A stretch of DNA of 18,412 bases from Jaenimonas drosophilae (Eukaryota; Euglenozoa; Kinetoplastea; Trypanosomatida; Trypanosomatidae). Shown here one piece after another: positions 1-7,690 of this stretch. Under the pieces are notes generated by a model, which worked only from the letters and a program-made list of their open reading frames with translations, ran no database searches and had not been told where the DNA came from. Numbering within the stretch: the stretch's first letter is position 1; every line of letters starts with the position of its first letter. A program made the position numbers and the translations under genes. Location of the stretch: assembly GCA_030849065.1 (NCBI GenBank), contig JASAON010001378.1, forward strand, positions 1-18,412, given 5' to 3'.

Positions 1-1
1 C

Positions 2-97
2 GCGTCCCACCGCCGTGCCGCCCGCCAGCGCACCCAGGCTCGCCACCACGCCCACAAGCTCGCTGCTCAGCAGGCTGAGGTTGCTGCCCAGAAGTAG
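2..97 (+). CDS. 3' end of a basic, probably ribosomal protein (partial)
   Basis: One frame is open from the left edge to a TAG at 95-97, giving 31 residues that are very rich in Ala, Arg, His and Gln and end in Val-Ala-Ala-Gln-Lys. The 5' part lies outside the window. Basic, Ala-rich tails of this kind are common on kinetoplastid ribosomal proteins. The pattern resembles the C-terminal helices of eS6 or eL19, but too little is present to choose between them. It is on the same strand as all following genes, and a pyrimidine-rich spacer with a splice-acceptor-like site comes next, as expected for a gene end in a polycistron. The coding call rests on composition and context only. Confidence 0.45.
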   Translation, partial: ASHRRAARQRTQARHHAHKLAAQQAEVAAQK

Positions 98-276
98 GCG
101 TTGAATCACCACCAACCTTTGTTTCATTTTGATTCTTAAGTGCTCAATCCATTCACTATCCCACTCCCCAAGCCGATTGGGGAGAAACCTTCCGGAGAGC
201 CGAGTGTGTCCGCGTCCATCTCTTCTGCTATCGACCTCTAATTGGTAATCAAGCGTGTCGCCCCCTTATTTATTGG

Positions 277-293
277 TCTTTTTTTTTACTCAG
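277..293 (+). promoter_or_regulatory. Likely trans-splice acceptor for V-ATPase c copy 1
   Basis: A nearly pure pyrimidine tract (nine consecutive T) ends in ACTCAG, with the AG at 292-293. That leaves a 5' UTR of about 67 bases before the ATG at 361. Further AGs at 339-340 and 358-359 are weaker alternatives. It is inferred from kinetoplastid trans-splicing rules. Confidence 0.5.
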
Positions 294-357
294 TAGAAGT
301 TCGCAACTCTCTCAAGTCTTTTCAATCCAAGTATTACCAGCTGGTCACATATTGTAC

Positions 358-926
358 AGGATGAAGCTTTCCAATCTTGCTGTGGCGGCTGTTGCTGTTG
401 CTGCAGCCACTTCCGCTGCCTCAGCCGCATCGTGTGACGATGTGTTCCCACAGTCAGCAGCGTTCTTTGGTTCCATGGGCTGTGCATCAGCTCTGATCTT
501 TGCCAACCTGGGCTCTGCCTACGGCACGGCGAAGTCCGGCGTCGGTGTTGCGCATTTGGGTATTCTCCATGCCGACCGTATCATGCGAGGTATTGTCCCC
601 GTTGTGATGGCTGGTATCCTCGGTATTTACGGTCTGATTGTGTCTGTGATCATCAACAACAACATCAAGACGGATGGAAAGTACTCCTCGTTCTCTGGCT
701 ATTTGCACTTTGGTGCTGGCCTTGCTGCTGGTTTGTCTTCATTAGCTGCCGGCCTATCAATTGGCATTGCCGGAGATGCGTCTGCGCGTGCTTACGGAAA
801 ACAGGAGAAGATTTTTGTGGCGATGATTCTGATGCTGATTTTTGCTGAAGCGCTGGGACTGTACGGCTTGATCATTGCCCTCCTCATGAACAACACCGCC
901 AACAAGGTGACGTACGAATGCGTGTA
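358..926 (+). repeat. Coding-sequence-exact direct repeat, unit 1
   Basis: This 569-base block recurs at 1262-1830 without any difference that I can see. It begins three bases before the ATG (AGG) and ends at the second base of the stop codon (TA, then A here and G in unit 2). Sequence on both sides is unrelated between the units. Confidence 0.9.
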
Positions 927-927
927 A
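361..927 (+). CDS. V-type H+-ATPase proteolipid subunit c, copy 1
   Basis: This is the 188-residue proteolipid of the V-ATPase membrane rotor (Vo), which carries protons across acidic-compartment membranes. Four hydrophobic segments form the subunit c hairpins. The motif FFGSMGCASA near residue 35 and FAEALGLYGL near residue 161 are family hallmarks, and Glu163 is the proton-carrying carboxylate. The usual protein is about 155-165 residues. The excess is an N-terminal Ala/Val-rich stretch of about 25 residues that looks like a signal peptide. The start is set at the first ATG; an in-frame TTG at 352 is not a credible start. The coding sequence is identical at every base to the copy at 1265-1831, but the stop is TAA here and the flanks are unrelated. 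The identification is secure. Confidence 0.95.
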   Translation: MKLSNLAVAAVAVAAATSAASAASCDDVFPQSAAFFGSMGCASALIFANLGSAYGTAKSGVGVAHLGILHADRIMRGIVPVVMAGILGIYGLIVSVIINNNIKTDGKYSSFSGYLHFGAGLAAGLSSLAAGLSIGIAGDASARAYGKQEKIFVAMILMLIFAEALGLYGLIIALLMNNTANKVTYECV

Positions 928-1264
928 TTCGCCAAACAACGAAACGTTTCTATCGTTGCATCATCATTGGCATGGCGCCAGCTTTTGTTTCACCTGTGAA
1001 GTGGAGAGGGCGGAGTTGAGTCACTCATGGTGCCTCCAGCAGCTGTACTCATAGCAATTTTTCCTAGGTCCTTGACCCAACTCATGACCCTCTGTGATAT
1101 AGCTCCGACAAGATTGAACCAAATCACCCTTCCACCTTGTGTTGGGTACCAAAGTGGACAATGAGGAACTTCCACGTAATTGTGTTGTAATCAATACTTG
1201 TGCACCTATCATTTCCTGATTGTAATCTCTGGCGTTTCTTTTGCATAGATATCGTTTGCCAAGG
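928..1264 (+). other. Intergenic spacer between the two V-ATPase c copies
   Basis: This 337-base spacer holds the 3' UTR of copy 1 and the 5' UTR and splice signals of copy 2. Apart from those signals I see no gene, RNA or repeat. It shows no similarity to the spacers at 98-360 or 1832-2170. Confidence 0.6.
1229..1248 (+). promoter_or_regulatory. Likely trans-splice acceptor for V-ATPase c copy 2
   Basis: The pyrimidine-rich tract around 1229-1242 ends in GCATAG, with the AG at 1247-1248. This gives a 16-base 5' UTR before the ATG at 1265. The tract is weaker and the leader shorter than for copy 1, so the two copies should carry different 5' UTRs. Confidence 0.45.
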
Positions 1265-1830
1265 ATGAAGCTTTCCAATCTTGCTGTGGCGGCTGTTGCT
1301 GTTGCTGCAGCCACTTCCGCTGCCTCAGCCGCATCGTGTGACGATGTGTTCCCACAGTCAGCAGCGTTCTTTGGTTCCATGGGCTGTGCATCAGCTCTGA
1401 TCTTTGCCAACCTGGGCTCTGCCTACGGCACGGCGAAGTCCGGCGTCGGTGTTGCGCATTTGGGTATTCTCCATGCCGACCGTATCATGCGAGGTATTGT
1501 CCCCGTTGTGATGGCTGGTATCCTCGGTATTTACGGTCTGATTGTGTCTGTGATCATCAACAACAACATCAAGACGGATGGAAAGTACTCCTCGTTCTCT
1601 GGCTATTTGCACTTTGGTGCTGGCCTTGCTGCTGGTTTGTCTTCATTAGCTGCCGGCCTATCAATTGGCATTGCCGGAGATGCGTCTGCGCGTGCTTACG
1701 GAAAACAGGAGAAGATTTTTGTGGCGATGATTCTGATGCTGATTTTTGCTGAAGCGCTGGGACTGTACGGCTTGATCATTGCCCTCCTCATGAACAACAC
1801 CGCCAACAAGGTGACGTACGAATGCGTGTA
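1262..1830 (+). repeat. Coding-sequence-exact direct repeat, unit 2
   Basis: This is the second copy of the 569-base block at 358-926. The base before the unit differs (A here, C in unit 1), and the base after it is G, making the stop TAG. Perfect identity stops at both ends of the reading frame. Confidence 0.9.
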
Positions 1831-1831
1831 G
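1265..1831 (+). CDS. V-type H+-ATPase proteolipid subunit c, copy 2
   Basis: This gene encodes the same 188-residue proteolipid as the gene at 361-927, with the same N-terminal hydrophobic extension, four membrane segments and proton-carrying Glu163. The stop codon is TAG rather than TAA, and the 5' and 3' flanks share nothing with copy 1. The ATG at 1265 is chosen because the in-frame TTG at 1241 lies upstream of the predicted splice AG at 1247-1248. Identical proteins with separate UTRs point to dosage or stage-specific control through the UTRs. In kinetoplastids most regulation acts after transcription, so that is a reasonable inference. Recent duplication or gene conversion would explain the identity. 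Confidence 0.95.
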   Translation: MKLSNLAVAAVAVAAATSAASAASCDDVFPQSAAFFGSMGCASALIFANLGSAYGTAKSGVGVAHLGILHADRIMRGIVPVVMAGILGIYGLIVSVIINNNIKTDGKYSSFSGYLHFGAGLAAGLSSLAAGLSIGIAGDASARAYGKQEKIFVAMILMLIFAEALGLYGLIIALLMNNTANKVTYECV

Positions 1832-2170
1832 TGGTCTGGTAGGAAATGAGGGACCTCATGAACATTTTGAACTCCGAAGGCCGTTTTACGGGGGTCAAGT
1901 GTAGATTAACGGACCCCTCTGGTAGCTTGCGAGACTCAGCCGAGAATGAAGGTTCACTACGTTGAGACTCATAGCTTTGTGGCCATTCTTTATATCGTTC
2001 AGGTGTCGCGGATACTCATATATCCATGACGAGTACCCCCGTAGTTATTTTTGTCCCACTTCAAACTGATTTCAGGATGAGAAGTGCTCCTTCCTCTCCA
2101 TGTGTGGCTTGCTTGCATACTCTTTGACGATCTCGTCTCAATTTTTTTTTTCTGCGTAGGCTTAGCAGAC
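1832..2170 (+). other. Intergenic spacer upstream of eL43
   Basis: The spacer holds the 3' UTR of V-ATPase c copy 2 and the eL43 leader. The only clear signal is the T-rich tract and AG near 2140-2159. No gene or RNA is recognised. Confidence 0.55.
2132..2159 (+). promoter_or_regulatory. Trans-splice acceptor for eL43
   Basis: A strong pyrimidine tract with ten consecutive T (2142-2151) runs into CTGCGTAG, with the AG at 2158-2159. It sits 12 bases before the eL43 ATG. This is one of the clearest acceptor signals in the window. Confidence 0.6.
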
Positions 2171-2449
2171 ATGTCCAAGCGAACGATTAAGATGGGCGTC
2201 ATGGGACGCTATGGTGCCCGCTATGGTGCCAACCCCCGTAAGCGCGCGAAGAAGCTCGAAGTTTCTCAGCACGCGAAGCACTTCTGCTCCTTCTGCGGTA
2301 AGTTCGCCTTCCGCCGTAAGGCCGTCGGCATCTGGCGTTGCGAGGGCTGCTGCAAGACGGTTGTGGGCGGCGCCTACACCCTGAGCACCCCCAACAACAG
2401 CACTGTCCGCTCCACCGTTCGCCGCCTCCGTGAGCTCGCGAAGAACTAA
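2171..2449 (+). CDS. RPL37A: 60S ribosomal protein L37a (eL43)
   Basis: This 92-residue zinc-ribbon protein belongs to the large ribosomal subunit. The N-terminus [19 protein letters not shown] is typical of eL43. The zinc ligands are Cys39 and Cys42 (HFCSFCGK) and Cys57 and Cys60 (RCEGC). The sequence between them, [13 protein letters not shown], and the C-terminal RRLRELAKN are also characteristic. The length equals the usual 92 residues. The ATG at 2171 is chosen because the longer open frame starts at a GTG upstream of the splice acceptor at 2158-2159 and would add residues foreign to the family. The gene lies in the same polycistron as the V-ATPase and proteasome genes. The identification is secure. 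Confidence 0.96.
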   Translation: MSKRTIKMGVMGRYGARYGANPRKRAKKLEVSQHAKHFCSFCGKFAFRRKAVGIWRCEGCCKTVVGGAYTLSTPNNSTVRSTVRRLRELAKN

Positions 2450-2594
2450 GGCTCGTGTCTATGCCGATATCCTTTTTTGAGTGATTTGATTTGACATCAT
2501 TAATTTACATTACGAGTGCATTCGTATCCTTCCCTCTCAGGAAAGGCCAACCAAAGTCTACTGGGACTTGCTCGCTGGAAGACAACCCCACCCC

Positions 2595-2658
2595 CTCACT
2601 CTCTCTCTCTCACTTGTTTTCTTGGTATATCCGTGTTTATTTTTCTGCTCATCAATAG
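2595..2658 (+). promoter_or_regulatory. Pyrimidine tract and splice acceptor for proteasome alpha-5
   Basis: A CT repeat (ctctctctct) and further T-rich sequence end in ATCAATAG, with the AG at 2657-2658. The resulting leader to the ATG at 2747 would be about 88 bases. AGs closer to the ATG are possible. Confidence 0.45.
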
Positions 2659-2746
2659 CGATCTCGTATCGAACAGTTGCACCGGACGAACCTCATCGGT
2701 TCCTTCTTCCCGCAAATCACAGTGATCTGCCCATCGCCACAGGACG

Positions 2747-3481
2747 ATGTTCGCCTCCAAATCCGAGTATGACCGCGGAGTCAACACCTTCAGCCCTGAA
2801 GGCCGCATCTTCCAAATTGAGTACGCCATCGAGGCCATCAAACTTGGCAGTACGAGTCTCGGCATTCAGACCCCAGAGGGAGTTGTCATTGCCGCAGAGA
2901 AGCGTGTGCCGTCCAGCTTGGTCGTGCCGACTAGCATGAACAAAATCCTCGAGATTGATCACCACATCGCTGCCGTCATGAGCGGTATGGTGGCCGATGC
3001 CCGCATTTTGGTAGAACACGCGCGTGTTGAGGCGCAGAATCATCGCTTTACGTACAACGAACCCATGTGCGTAGAGTCCTGCACACTGGCAACCTGTGAT
3101 TTGTCCATTCAGTTCGGTGAGAGCGGTGGCAAGAAGCGTCTCATGTCGCGTCCCTTTGGTGTTTCGCTTCTCATCGCTGGAGTGGATGAGAAGGGCCCGC
3201 AGTTGTGGCAGACGGACCCCAGTGGCACGTACACGCGCTACGATGCACAGGCCATAGGCGGAGGTGCCGAAGCCGCCCAGACAGTGTTCACGGACCGCTA
3301 CCACAGGAACATGACGCTAGAGGAGGCGGAGAACTTGGCTCTGGACATCTTGAAGCAGGTGATGGAGGATAAGCTAACCAAGGACAATGTGGAGATAGCC
3401 GCGGTTCGTGCTGACTCCGGAAAGCTGGAGATTTACTCACCTGACAAGATCCAAGGCATCATCCAGCGACACAGCGATTGA
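2747..3481 (+). CDS. PSMA5: 20S proteasome subunit alpha type-5
   Basis: This 244-residue alpha subunit forms part of the outer rings of the 20S proteasome, which gate substrate entry. The N-terminus MF-x-S-K-S-EYDRGVNTFSPEGR followed by IFQIEYAIEAIKLGS is the alpha-subunit signature in its alpha-5 form. FTYNEPMCVES, LMSRPFGVSLL and GVDEKGPQL further support alpha-5 over the other six alpha paralogues. The length is close to the usual 241 residues. Alpha subunits have no catalytic N-terminal threonine, and none is expected here. The start is the first ATG after the acceptor and matches the family N-terminus. It is followed by PEX14 after a 349-base spacer. Confidence 0.96.
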   Translation: MFASKSEYDRGVNTFSPEGRIFQIEYAIEAIKLGSTSLGIQTPEGVVIAAEKRVPSSLVVPTSMNKILEIDHHIAAVMSGMVADARILVEHARVEAQNHRFTYNEPMCVESCTLATCDLSIQFGESGGKKRLMSRPFGVSLLIAGVDEKGPQLWQTDPSGTYTRYDAQAIGGGAEAAQTVFTDRYHRNMTLEEAENLALDILKQVMEDKLTKDNVEIAAVRADSGKLEIYSPDKIQGIIQRHSD

Positions 3482-3830
3482 TCCCGCAGTCTATGACCAT
3501 GATCACCCTGTGGCTGTGGTTGGGATATTTGAGCAGTGAAAAAGAATGGCAAGGTGAGACTGTGGAGGGTAGCTGTCTCTTTCCCTTCATGACCGTGACT
3601 ACACGGATCGATGGGAATCTATTTCAGTTTATGAAGTTTTGCTTCACTTCTGTTGTTCTTGCCCACTGCATGGCAAAGGAATCTCTGGCACATGTCCATG
3701 ATATCCATAATTCAGTAGAATATTCACCTTTGCTTCCGTATCTTTCTTTTGATATGCTTGAAGGGTTTTAAAAGGCCGCAAGTATCACGTGCCGTTGTTA
3801 GCTTCTTATCGATTATTATAGCGCTGATTC
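3482..3830 (+). other. Intergenic spacer between proteasome alpha-5 and PEX14
   Basis: This is a 349-base spacer. A 97-codon frame runs through most of it (3478-3771), but it overlaps the alpha-5 stop and has no family features. I read the spacer as UTR sequence, with pyrimidine-rich acceptor material toward its 3' end. Confidence 0.55.
3728..3821 (+). promoter_or_regulatory. Pyrimidine-rich region and splice acceptor for PEX14
   Basis: T/C-rich sequence (TTTGCTTCCGTATCTTTCTT and a later GTTGTTAGCTTCTTATCG) precedes AGs at several places. The last, at 3820-3821, leaves a 9-base leader before the ATG at 3831. Which AG is used cannot be told from sequence. Confidence 0.35.
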
Positions 3831-4979
3831 ATGGCACTCGCACCGGAGCAGCACACAACTGTGCCTGTGGCACAACAAAGCACCAGTGGAGGTGACCTCT
3901 CTCACCCGTCTGTGCAGAAGGCAGCGCGCTTTCTTCGAGACCCACGCGTTCAGCCGACTCCGTTGGAAGATAAGATCCGATTCCTACGTCAACGGGGGGT
4001 TTCCAGTGTTCACATTCAAACTGCGCTCAAGATGGTGGGACAGGAGGTGTCCCTGGACTCCATCAATGCGATTCCCGCTACCAAAACCGCTCAGCAGGTA
4101 CAACAGCCTGCTGCCCTTCCGAGCCCATCTGCAGAGACACCGCCGCGAACTGAGACACTCTACCCATCACTTCCAACCATCAACGCACCTCCTCCAGCAA
4201 GTGGTGTGGACTGGCGTGATGTGGTGATTGGGGTTGGCGCGGCAGCTCTCACCGGTTTTGGCGCGTGGAAGCTCTTTACGGAGTTCTCTCCCTATGAACT
4301 TCGGCGCAAAGATGACTGCGTGTCGGCCTCAGCGTCTGGACGGATGCCTCGTGGCCGCGGCCCCCTTCCATCGGATGAGCGCCAACAGCAGAGCACACGG
4401 CCCCCTCTCCCGGAGATACCCAAGGCGCCCACGATTAGCATTGAAGCGGACGAACGCGTCAAGCGCCTGGAGATCGAATTGAAAGACACCAAAGATGCCC
4501 TTAATAATGAGCGTAAGCGCTCTGCGGAGCATTGCACCACGACGGCGAAGGTTCGTGGCGAGAAGCAGAAGTTGGCCCGTGACTATGAGCGCCTGACGGA
4601 GCAGCTGGCTGAGTACAAGGAGAAGATTGCGGATCTTGAGAAGAAGAACGAGCCGGAGGCCGATCCCGAGGCACGTTCGCAGGTATCAATTGGGGCTGGA
4701 GAGGAAATTCCGGAGGAAATCCGTGGACTCCTTCCGAAGCCGGAGGTGGACCTTGTTGGCGAGTCGGTATCTCCCGCCGCTCCCATATCCGACGCTATCA
4801 ACAGCACCGTACCAAACCATCCCGAGACTGCCACTGGGGCTGCCGCCGCGATCGATGTAGCACCGCCCAACGTCTGTGCTGCCGCAACCGAGTTAACGCA
4901 GCCAGCTGTAGATGTGCCCAAGACGACGGTTGAATCACACGAGACCCATGCAGAGGATGTGTACGGTGTGTCCATCTGA
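3831..4979 (+). CDS. PEX14: Peroxin 14 (glycosomal/peroxisomal import docking protein)
   Basis: This 382-residue protein is the membrane docking component for PEX5-cargo complexes; in kinetoplastids the organelle is the glycosome. The N-terminal PEX14 domain spans about residues 25-70 (HPSVQKAARFLRDPRV, then LEDKIRFLRQRGVSS). Phe34 and Phe51 stand where the aromatic pocket residues of other PEX14 proteins bind WxxxF motifs. A Pro-rich linker follows, then one hydrophobic segment at about 127-149 (VVIGVGAAALTGFGAWKLF), and then a charged coiled coil at about 205-272. The C-terminal hundred residues are Ala/Pro/Glu-rich and disordered. This domain order is diagnostic. The start is the first ATG of the frame. 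No C-terminal SKL-type signal is present, as expected for a membrane peroxin. Confidence 0.93.
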   Translation: MALAPEQHTTVPVAQQSTSGGDLSHPSVQKAARFLRDPRVQPTPLEDKIRFLRQRGVSSVHIQTALKMVGQEVSLDSINAIPATKTAQQVQQPAALPSPSAETPPRTETLYPSLPTINAPPPASGVDWRDVVIGVGAAALTGFGAWKLFTEFSPYELRRKDDCVSASASGRMPRGRGPLPSDERQQQSTRPPLPEIPKAPTISIEADERVKRLEIELKDTKDALNNERKRSAEHCTTTAKVRGEKQKLARDYERLTEQLAEYKEKIADLEKKNEPEADPEARSQVSIGAGEEIPEEIRGLLPKPEVDLVGESVSPAAPISDAINSTVPNHPETATGAAAAIDVAPPNVCAAATELTQPAVDVPKTTVESHETHAEDVYGVSI

Positions 4980-5160
4980 TTCCATCCAACTTCGCCCTCC
5001 CATATCGCCGCAACTGCCCTCTTTAACAAGCAGTTTCACTGGCCTACGGAGGCTAGTGGCATGTTCTTCACTGAGGTCCGTACGTGCCAAATATCAAAAG
5101 GTGGCGATTACCGCAACACATATTACTACACAACTGGTGTATGTACTACAGAACGCTATC

Positions 5161-5232
5161 CCTGCTCCCCCCCCCCGTTCATATTGTTTTCTCACAATAC
5201 ATCTCTTTCTTTCTTTGTTCTCACCTTGGTAG
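5161..5232 (+). promoter_or_regulatory. Trans-splice acceptor for the F-x-P-x-I repeat protein
   Basis: A ten-C run (5167-5176) is followed by a long T/C-rich tract (CATCTCTTTCTTTCTTTGTTC) and CTTGGTAG, with the AG at 5231-5232. It lies 22 bases before the ATG at 5255. The strength of this signal decides the start codon of the downstream gene. Confidence 0.6.
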
Positions 5233-5254
5233 CGGCAACTTGGATCCGCGCGCA

Positions 5255-7504
5255 ATGGTCCAATCGGACTCCGACAGCAGCGACAGCGGAGACGCTGCTT
5301 CTGGCCAAGAAGGCTTGGAGGCATTCCGAAAACAACAAATCAAAACTTTCTTCGTTGCTGATTCGTCCTCAGACTCAGATGAGGAGAAGCCCGCCCAGCG
5401 TGTTCACCGAACGTTGCAGTTTGACTCCACAACAAAGAAGAAACCCCGACCCCGTCGACACAGCAGCAGCAACTCGGATGACGACAGCTCTGACACAAGC
5501 AGTGTGAATGATGGGGTCAATCATCTTCCACTGCAGCCCTCACGTAGCGCTGAGCTCCATGAGCGAGCCTTTTCTGTGGACAGCCGACCACTCACGCCAC
5601 CCGGAGAGCGTCTCAACGAGCCTGTGGTGGTTGTGTCCGATCGTGCATCATCGACGACGATGAGCCGTGAGTGCACACTTGTTCCAAAGTGGAAGGCACA
5701 CGCACGTCAACATCCTCAGCCCAATCGTCCTAGTCTCTATGAACGCGGCATCGTCATGAGAGAGCGCGCCGCTGTGGAGCTCGAGGTCGTCCGACGAGAG
5801 CTCCAGAAGACGGAAGAAGCAAACATGACCTTCAAGCCAGAAATTTCATCACGCGCGAAAAAACTAAAGCGACCGGCACACAGAGGTCCTACTGGAGCAA
5901 TGCCAGATGCCCCACTGCACAAGCGAACGCAGCTCATGAATGCTTCCGTGGAGGAATTCTCCTTTTCCCCATCCATTTCGCACAAATCTAAGCAGTTGGT
6001 GCATCGATCACGAGCGCAAAGTGCGTCCTTCCTCCCAACATCTGAGCGGCTTTACCGGGACTACATGTTCCGGGATAAGCAGAATCCTCCACCTCCATCC
6101 TCCAGTGCCAAGGTGATCGTTCGCACAGCAGGTGAAATTGAAGAGCATGTGGCATCACTCTACATGTTTGAGCGAAAGAAGAATCACATGATCGACGCCA
6201 TCCGTGAACAACAGGATGCAGCGTACCAAGGGGAGTTGTTTGTGGATAGCGCCGAAGTGACGCGCAGGCTCACTACTGTCCACTCACCTGAGACCTCCAC
6301 ATGCGCTGATTCACGTGAGTTCCAGCCACACATCACAACAAAGGTTCCCCGCGAGCACCGCCAGAGAGCTGTGTATCAAGGTGTACGACGGTGGTTTGGC
6401 TTTTTCGCTGCTAATAAATCGTTGCTCCACATGAATGCTCTAGACAACTACAGGGGGCCCTACGTCAGCACCGCGGGGACTATCTTGTCTGCGCTCCGTG
6501 CAGCGACCCCGGACCAAGTTGAGTGGTCTGAGGCGGAGTTCATTAGCATCTTCACCTCTCCTAAGATGGAGGCCACACAGAGCGACTGGTGGCGTTGCAA
6601 ACCAGTTGTGGCGGATGACCCAAGCTGGACCTTTCGACCTCATATCAATCCAGGTCGATCATGTGTCGCTGAGGCTGTCGCTGACGGGTCACATCGGGTT
6701 CCAGCGCATGAGCGCCTATACACCACTGCGCGGGCGAAGCAGCTTCAAGACAAACAAGATGAGCTGGAACGGCAGCAGGCGGCATTGTTGGAGGAAGAAC
6801 GTGAGGTGACCAAACGAAACCGATATCGACGTTGGTGGGAGCAGTCAACGAAGCGGAAGGAAGCAGTGCTATCTTCTCCACCAGAAGATGCGCATGACAT
6901 GGATGTTGACCTTCCTGCTGGTCATGTGGGCCCCAATGTCGCGCAATCCATATCCCACATCGGTATTGAAGCTGATGGCCAGGCTGAAGACGAGCAGCCT
7001 GTTCCGAAGCATCCACCAAGTCCAACACCAGTGGTGGCCGTTGACGCTAGTGCACAGGTGAGTGGTATTGAACCACCCGTTCCTTCGTTGCAGTACTCAG
7101 CAGGTGCGAGTATCCTGCCCAGCTCGACACTGATGGTGATGGCAGAGTTGTCCGCCGTACTTCAGTCATCCACATCAGCGACGCTGGCTGAGTGCCACGC
7201 TTCAACGCCTATTCTCTGCAGTGCGATGGAACCAAGTGATTCCATTCGTAGAGATCTATTCGCGGAGGAAACGAAGCAATCTGAAGACATTGGTGCTTTC
7301 GATGGCGCACCCATGCACCAGAGTGTACTGGTAGCCAAGCGAGGCAGCAACCGTCCATGTGGAGCTTCCAATTTGCTGCTGAAGTGCGCGAGTTGCCCTA
7401 ATCCAGCATTGGTCTGCTCAACGGATCGGGCGAAACTAGAACTAGAAAATCGAAAGAAGCTGCGCAGGTTCGGGCGTGAGCTGTACAATCAGTCCCTGGA
7501 GTAA
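5255..7504 (+). CDS. Large protein with four F-x-P-x-I motifs; function unknown
   Basis: This is a 749-residue hydrophilic protein with no signal peptide or membrane segment. The first 130 residues are Ser/Asp-rich and probably disordered (MVQSDSDSSDSGD). Four short motifs recur: FKPEI (193-197), FSPSI (237-241), FQPHI (356-360) and FRPHI (460-464). The second and fourth are followed about 25 residues later by ERLY (264-267, 486-489). A charged helical, possibly coiled-coil segment lies at about 488-535. Motifs of the type F-x-P-x-I with downstream ERLY occur in large protist proteins thought to be cytoskeletal or flagellar, but I cannot assign a function. The frame extends upstream to 5084; the ATG at 5255 is preferred because the splice AG is at 5231-5232 and the upstream residues look like translated UTR. 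Confidence 0.85.
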   Translation: MVQSDSDSSDSGDAASGQEGLEAFRKQQIKTFFVADSSSDSDEEKPAQRVHRTLQFDSTTKKKPRPRRHSSSNSDDDSSDTSSVNDGVNHLPLQPSRSAELHERAFSVDSRPLTPPGERLNEPVVVVSDRASSTTMSRECTLVPKWKAHARQHPQPNRPSLYERGIVMRERAAVELEVVRRELQKTEEANMTFKPEISSRAKKLKRPAHRGPTGAMPDAPLHKRTQLMNASVEEFSFSPSISHKSKQLVHRSRAQSASFLPTSERLYRDYMFRDKQNPPPPSSSAKVIVRTAGEIEEHVASLYMFERKKNHMIDAIREQQDAAYQGELFVDSAEVTRRLTTVHSPETSTCADSREFQPHITTKVPREHRQRAVYQGVRRWFGFFAANKSLLHMNALDNYRGPYVSTAGTILSALRAATPDQVEWSEAEFISIFTSPKMEATQSDWWRCKPVVADDPSWTFRPHINPGRSCVAEAVADGSHRVPAHERLYTTARAKQLQDKQDELERQQAALLEEEREVTKRNRYRRWWEQSTKRKEAVLSSPPEDAHDMDVDLPAGHVGPNVAQSISHIGIEADGQAEDEQPVPKHPPSPTPVVAVDASAQVSGIEPPVPSLQYSAGASILPSSTLMVMAELSAVLQSSTSATLAECHASTPILCSAMEPSDSIRRDLFAEETKQSEDIGAFDGAPMHQSVLVAKRGSNRPCGASNLLLKCASCPNPALVCSTDRAKLELENRKKLRRFGRELYNQSLE

Positions 7505-7637
7505 AGCTGCGGCACATGGCCAGGAGTTAGATTCAAGGCTAGTGAATGTTGCTCTATGGTTACTGCGTGATCAATACTGCACGTGTACTGCTTGACCATT
7601 GTGCACGCATGGCTTCACGCATTGACCACCAGCCCCG

Positions 7638-7676
7638 TATTTCTCTGTTGTTTTCATTTGTTTTTTTCATGAGCAG
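7638..7676 (+). promoter_or_regulatory. Trans-splice acceptor for the BolA-like gene
   Basis: The tract TATTTCTCTGTTGTTTTCATTTGTTTTTTTC is followed by ATGAGCAG, with the AG at 7675-7676. It lies 14 bases before the ATG at 7691. Confidence 0.55.
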
Positions 7677-7690
7677 CTAGCACAAGCAAG

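Noticed and set aside
352..360. Upstream in-frame extension of V-ATPase c copy 1 (and 1241-1264 for copy 2)
   Set aside because: Both extensions start with TTG, not ATG, and are not shared between copies. For copy 2 the extension spans the predicted splice AG.
2084..2170. Longer N-terminus for eL43
   Set aside because: It starts with GTG, runs through the polypyrimidine tract upstream of the splice AG at 2158-2159, and gives residues absent from the family.
3478..3771. 97-codon frame downstream of proteasome alpha-5
   Set aside because: It overlaps the alpha-5 stop, shows no domain and lies in what should be UTR sequence.
5084..5254. Longer N-terminus for the F-x-P-x-I protein
   Set aside because: It translates the C10 run and pyrimidine tract of the splice acceptor; the AG at 5231-5232 places it outside the mRNA.
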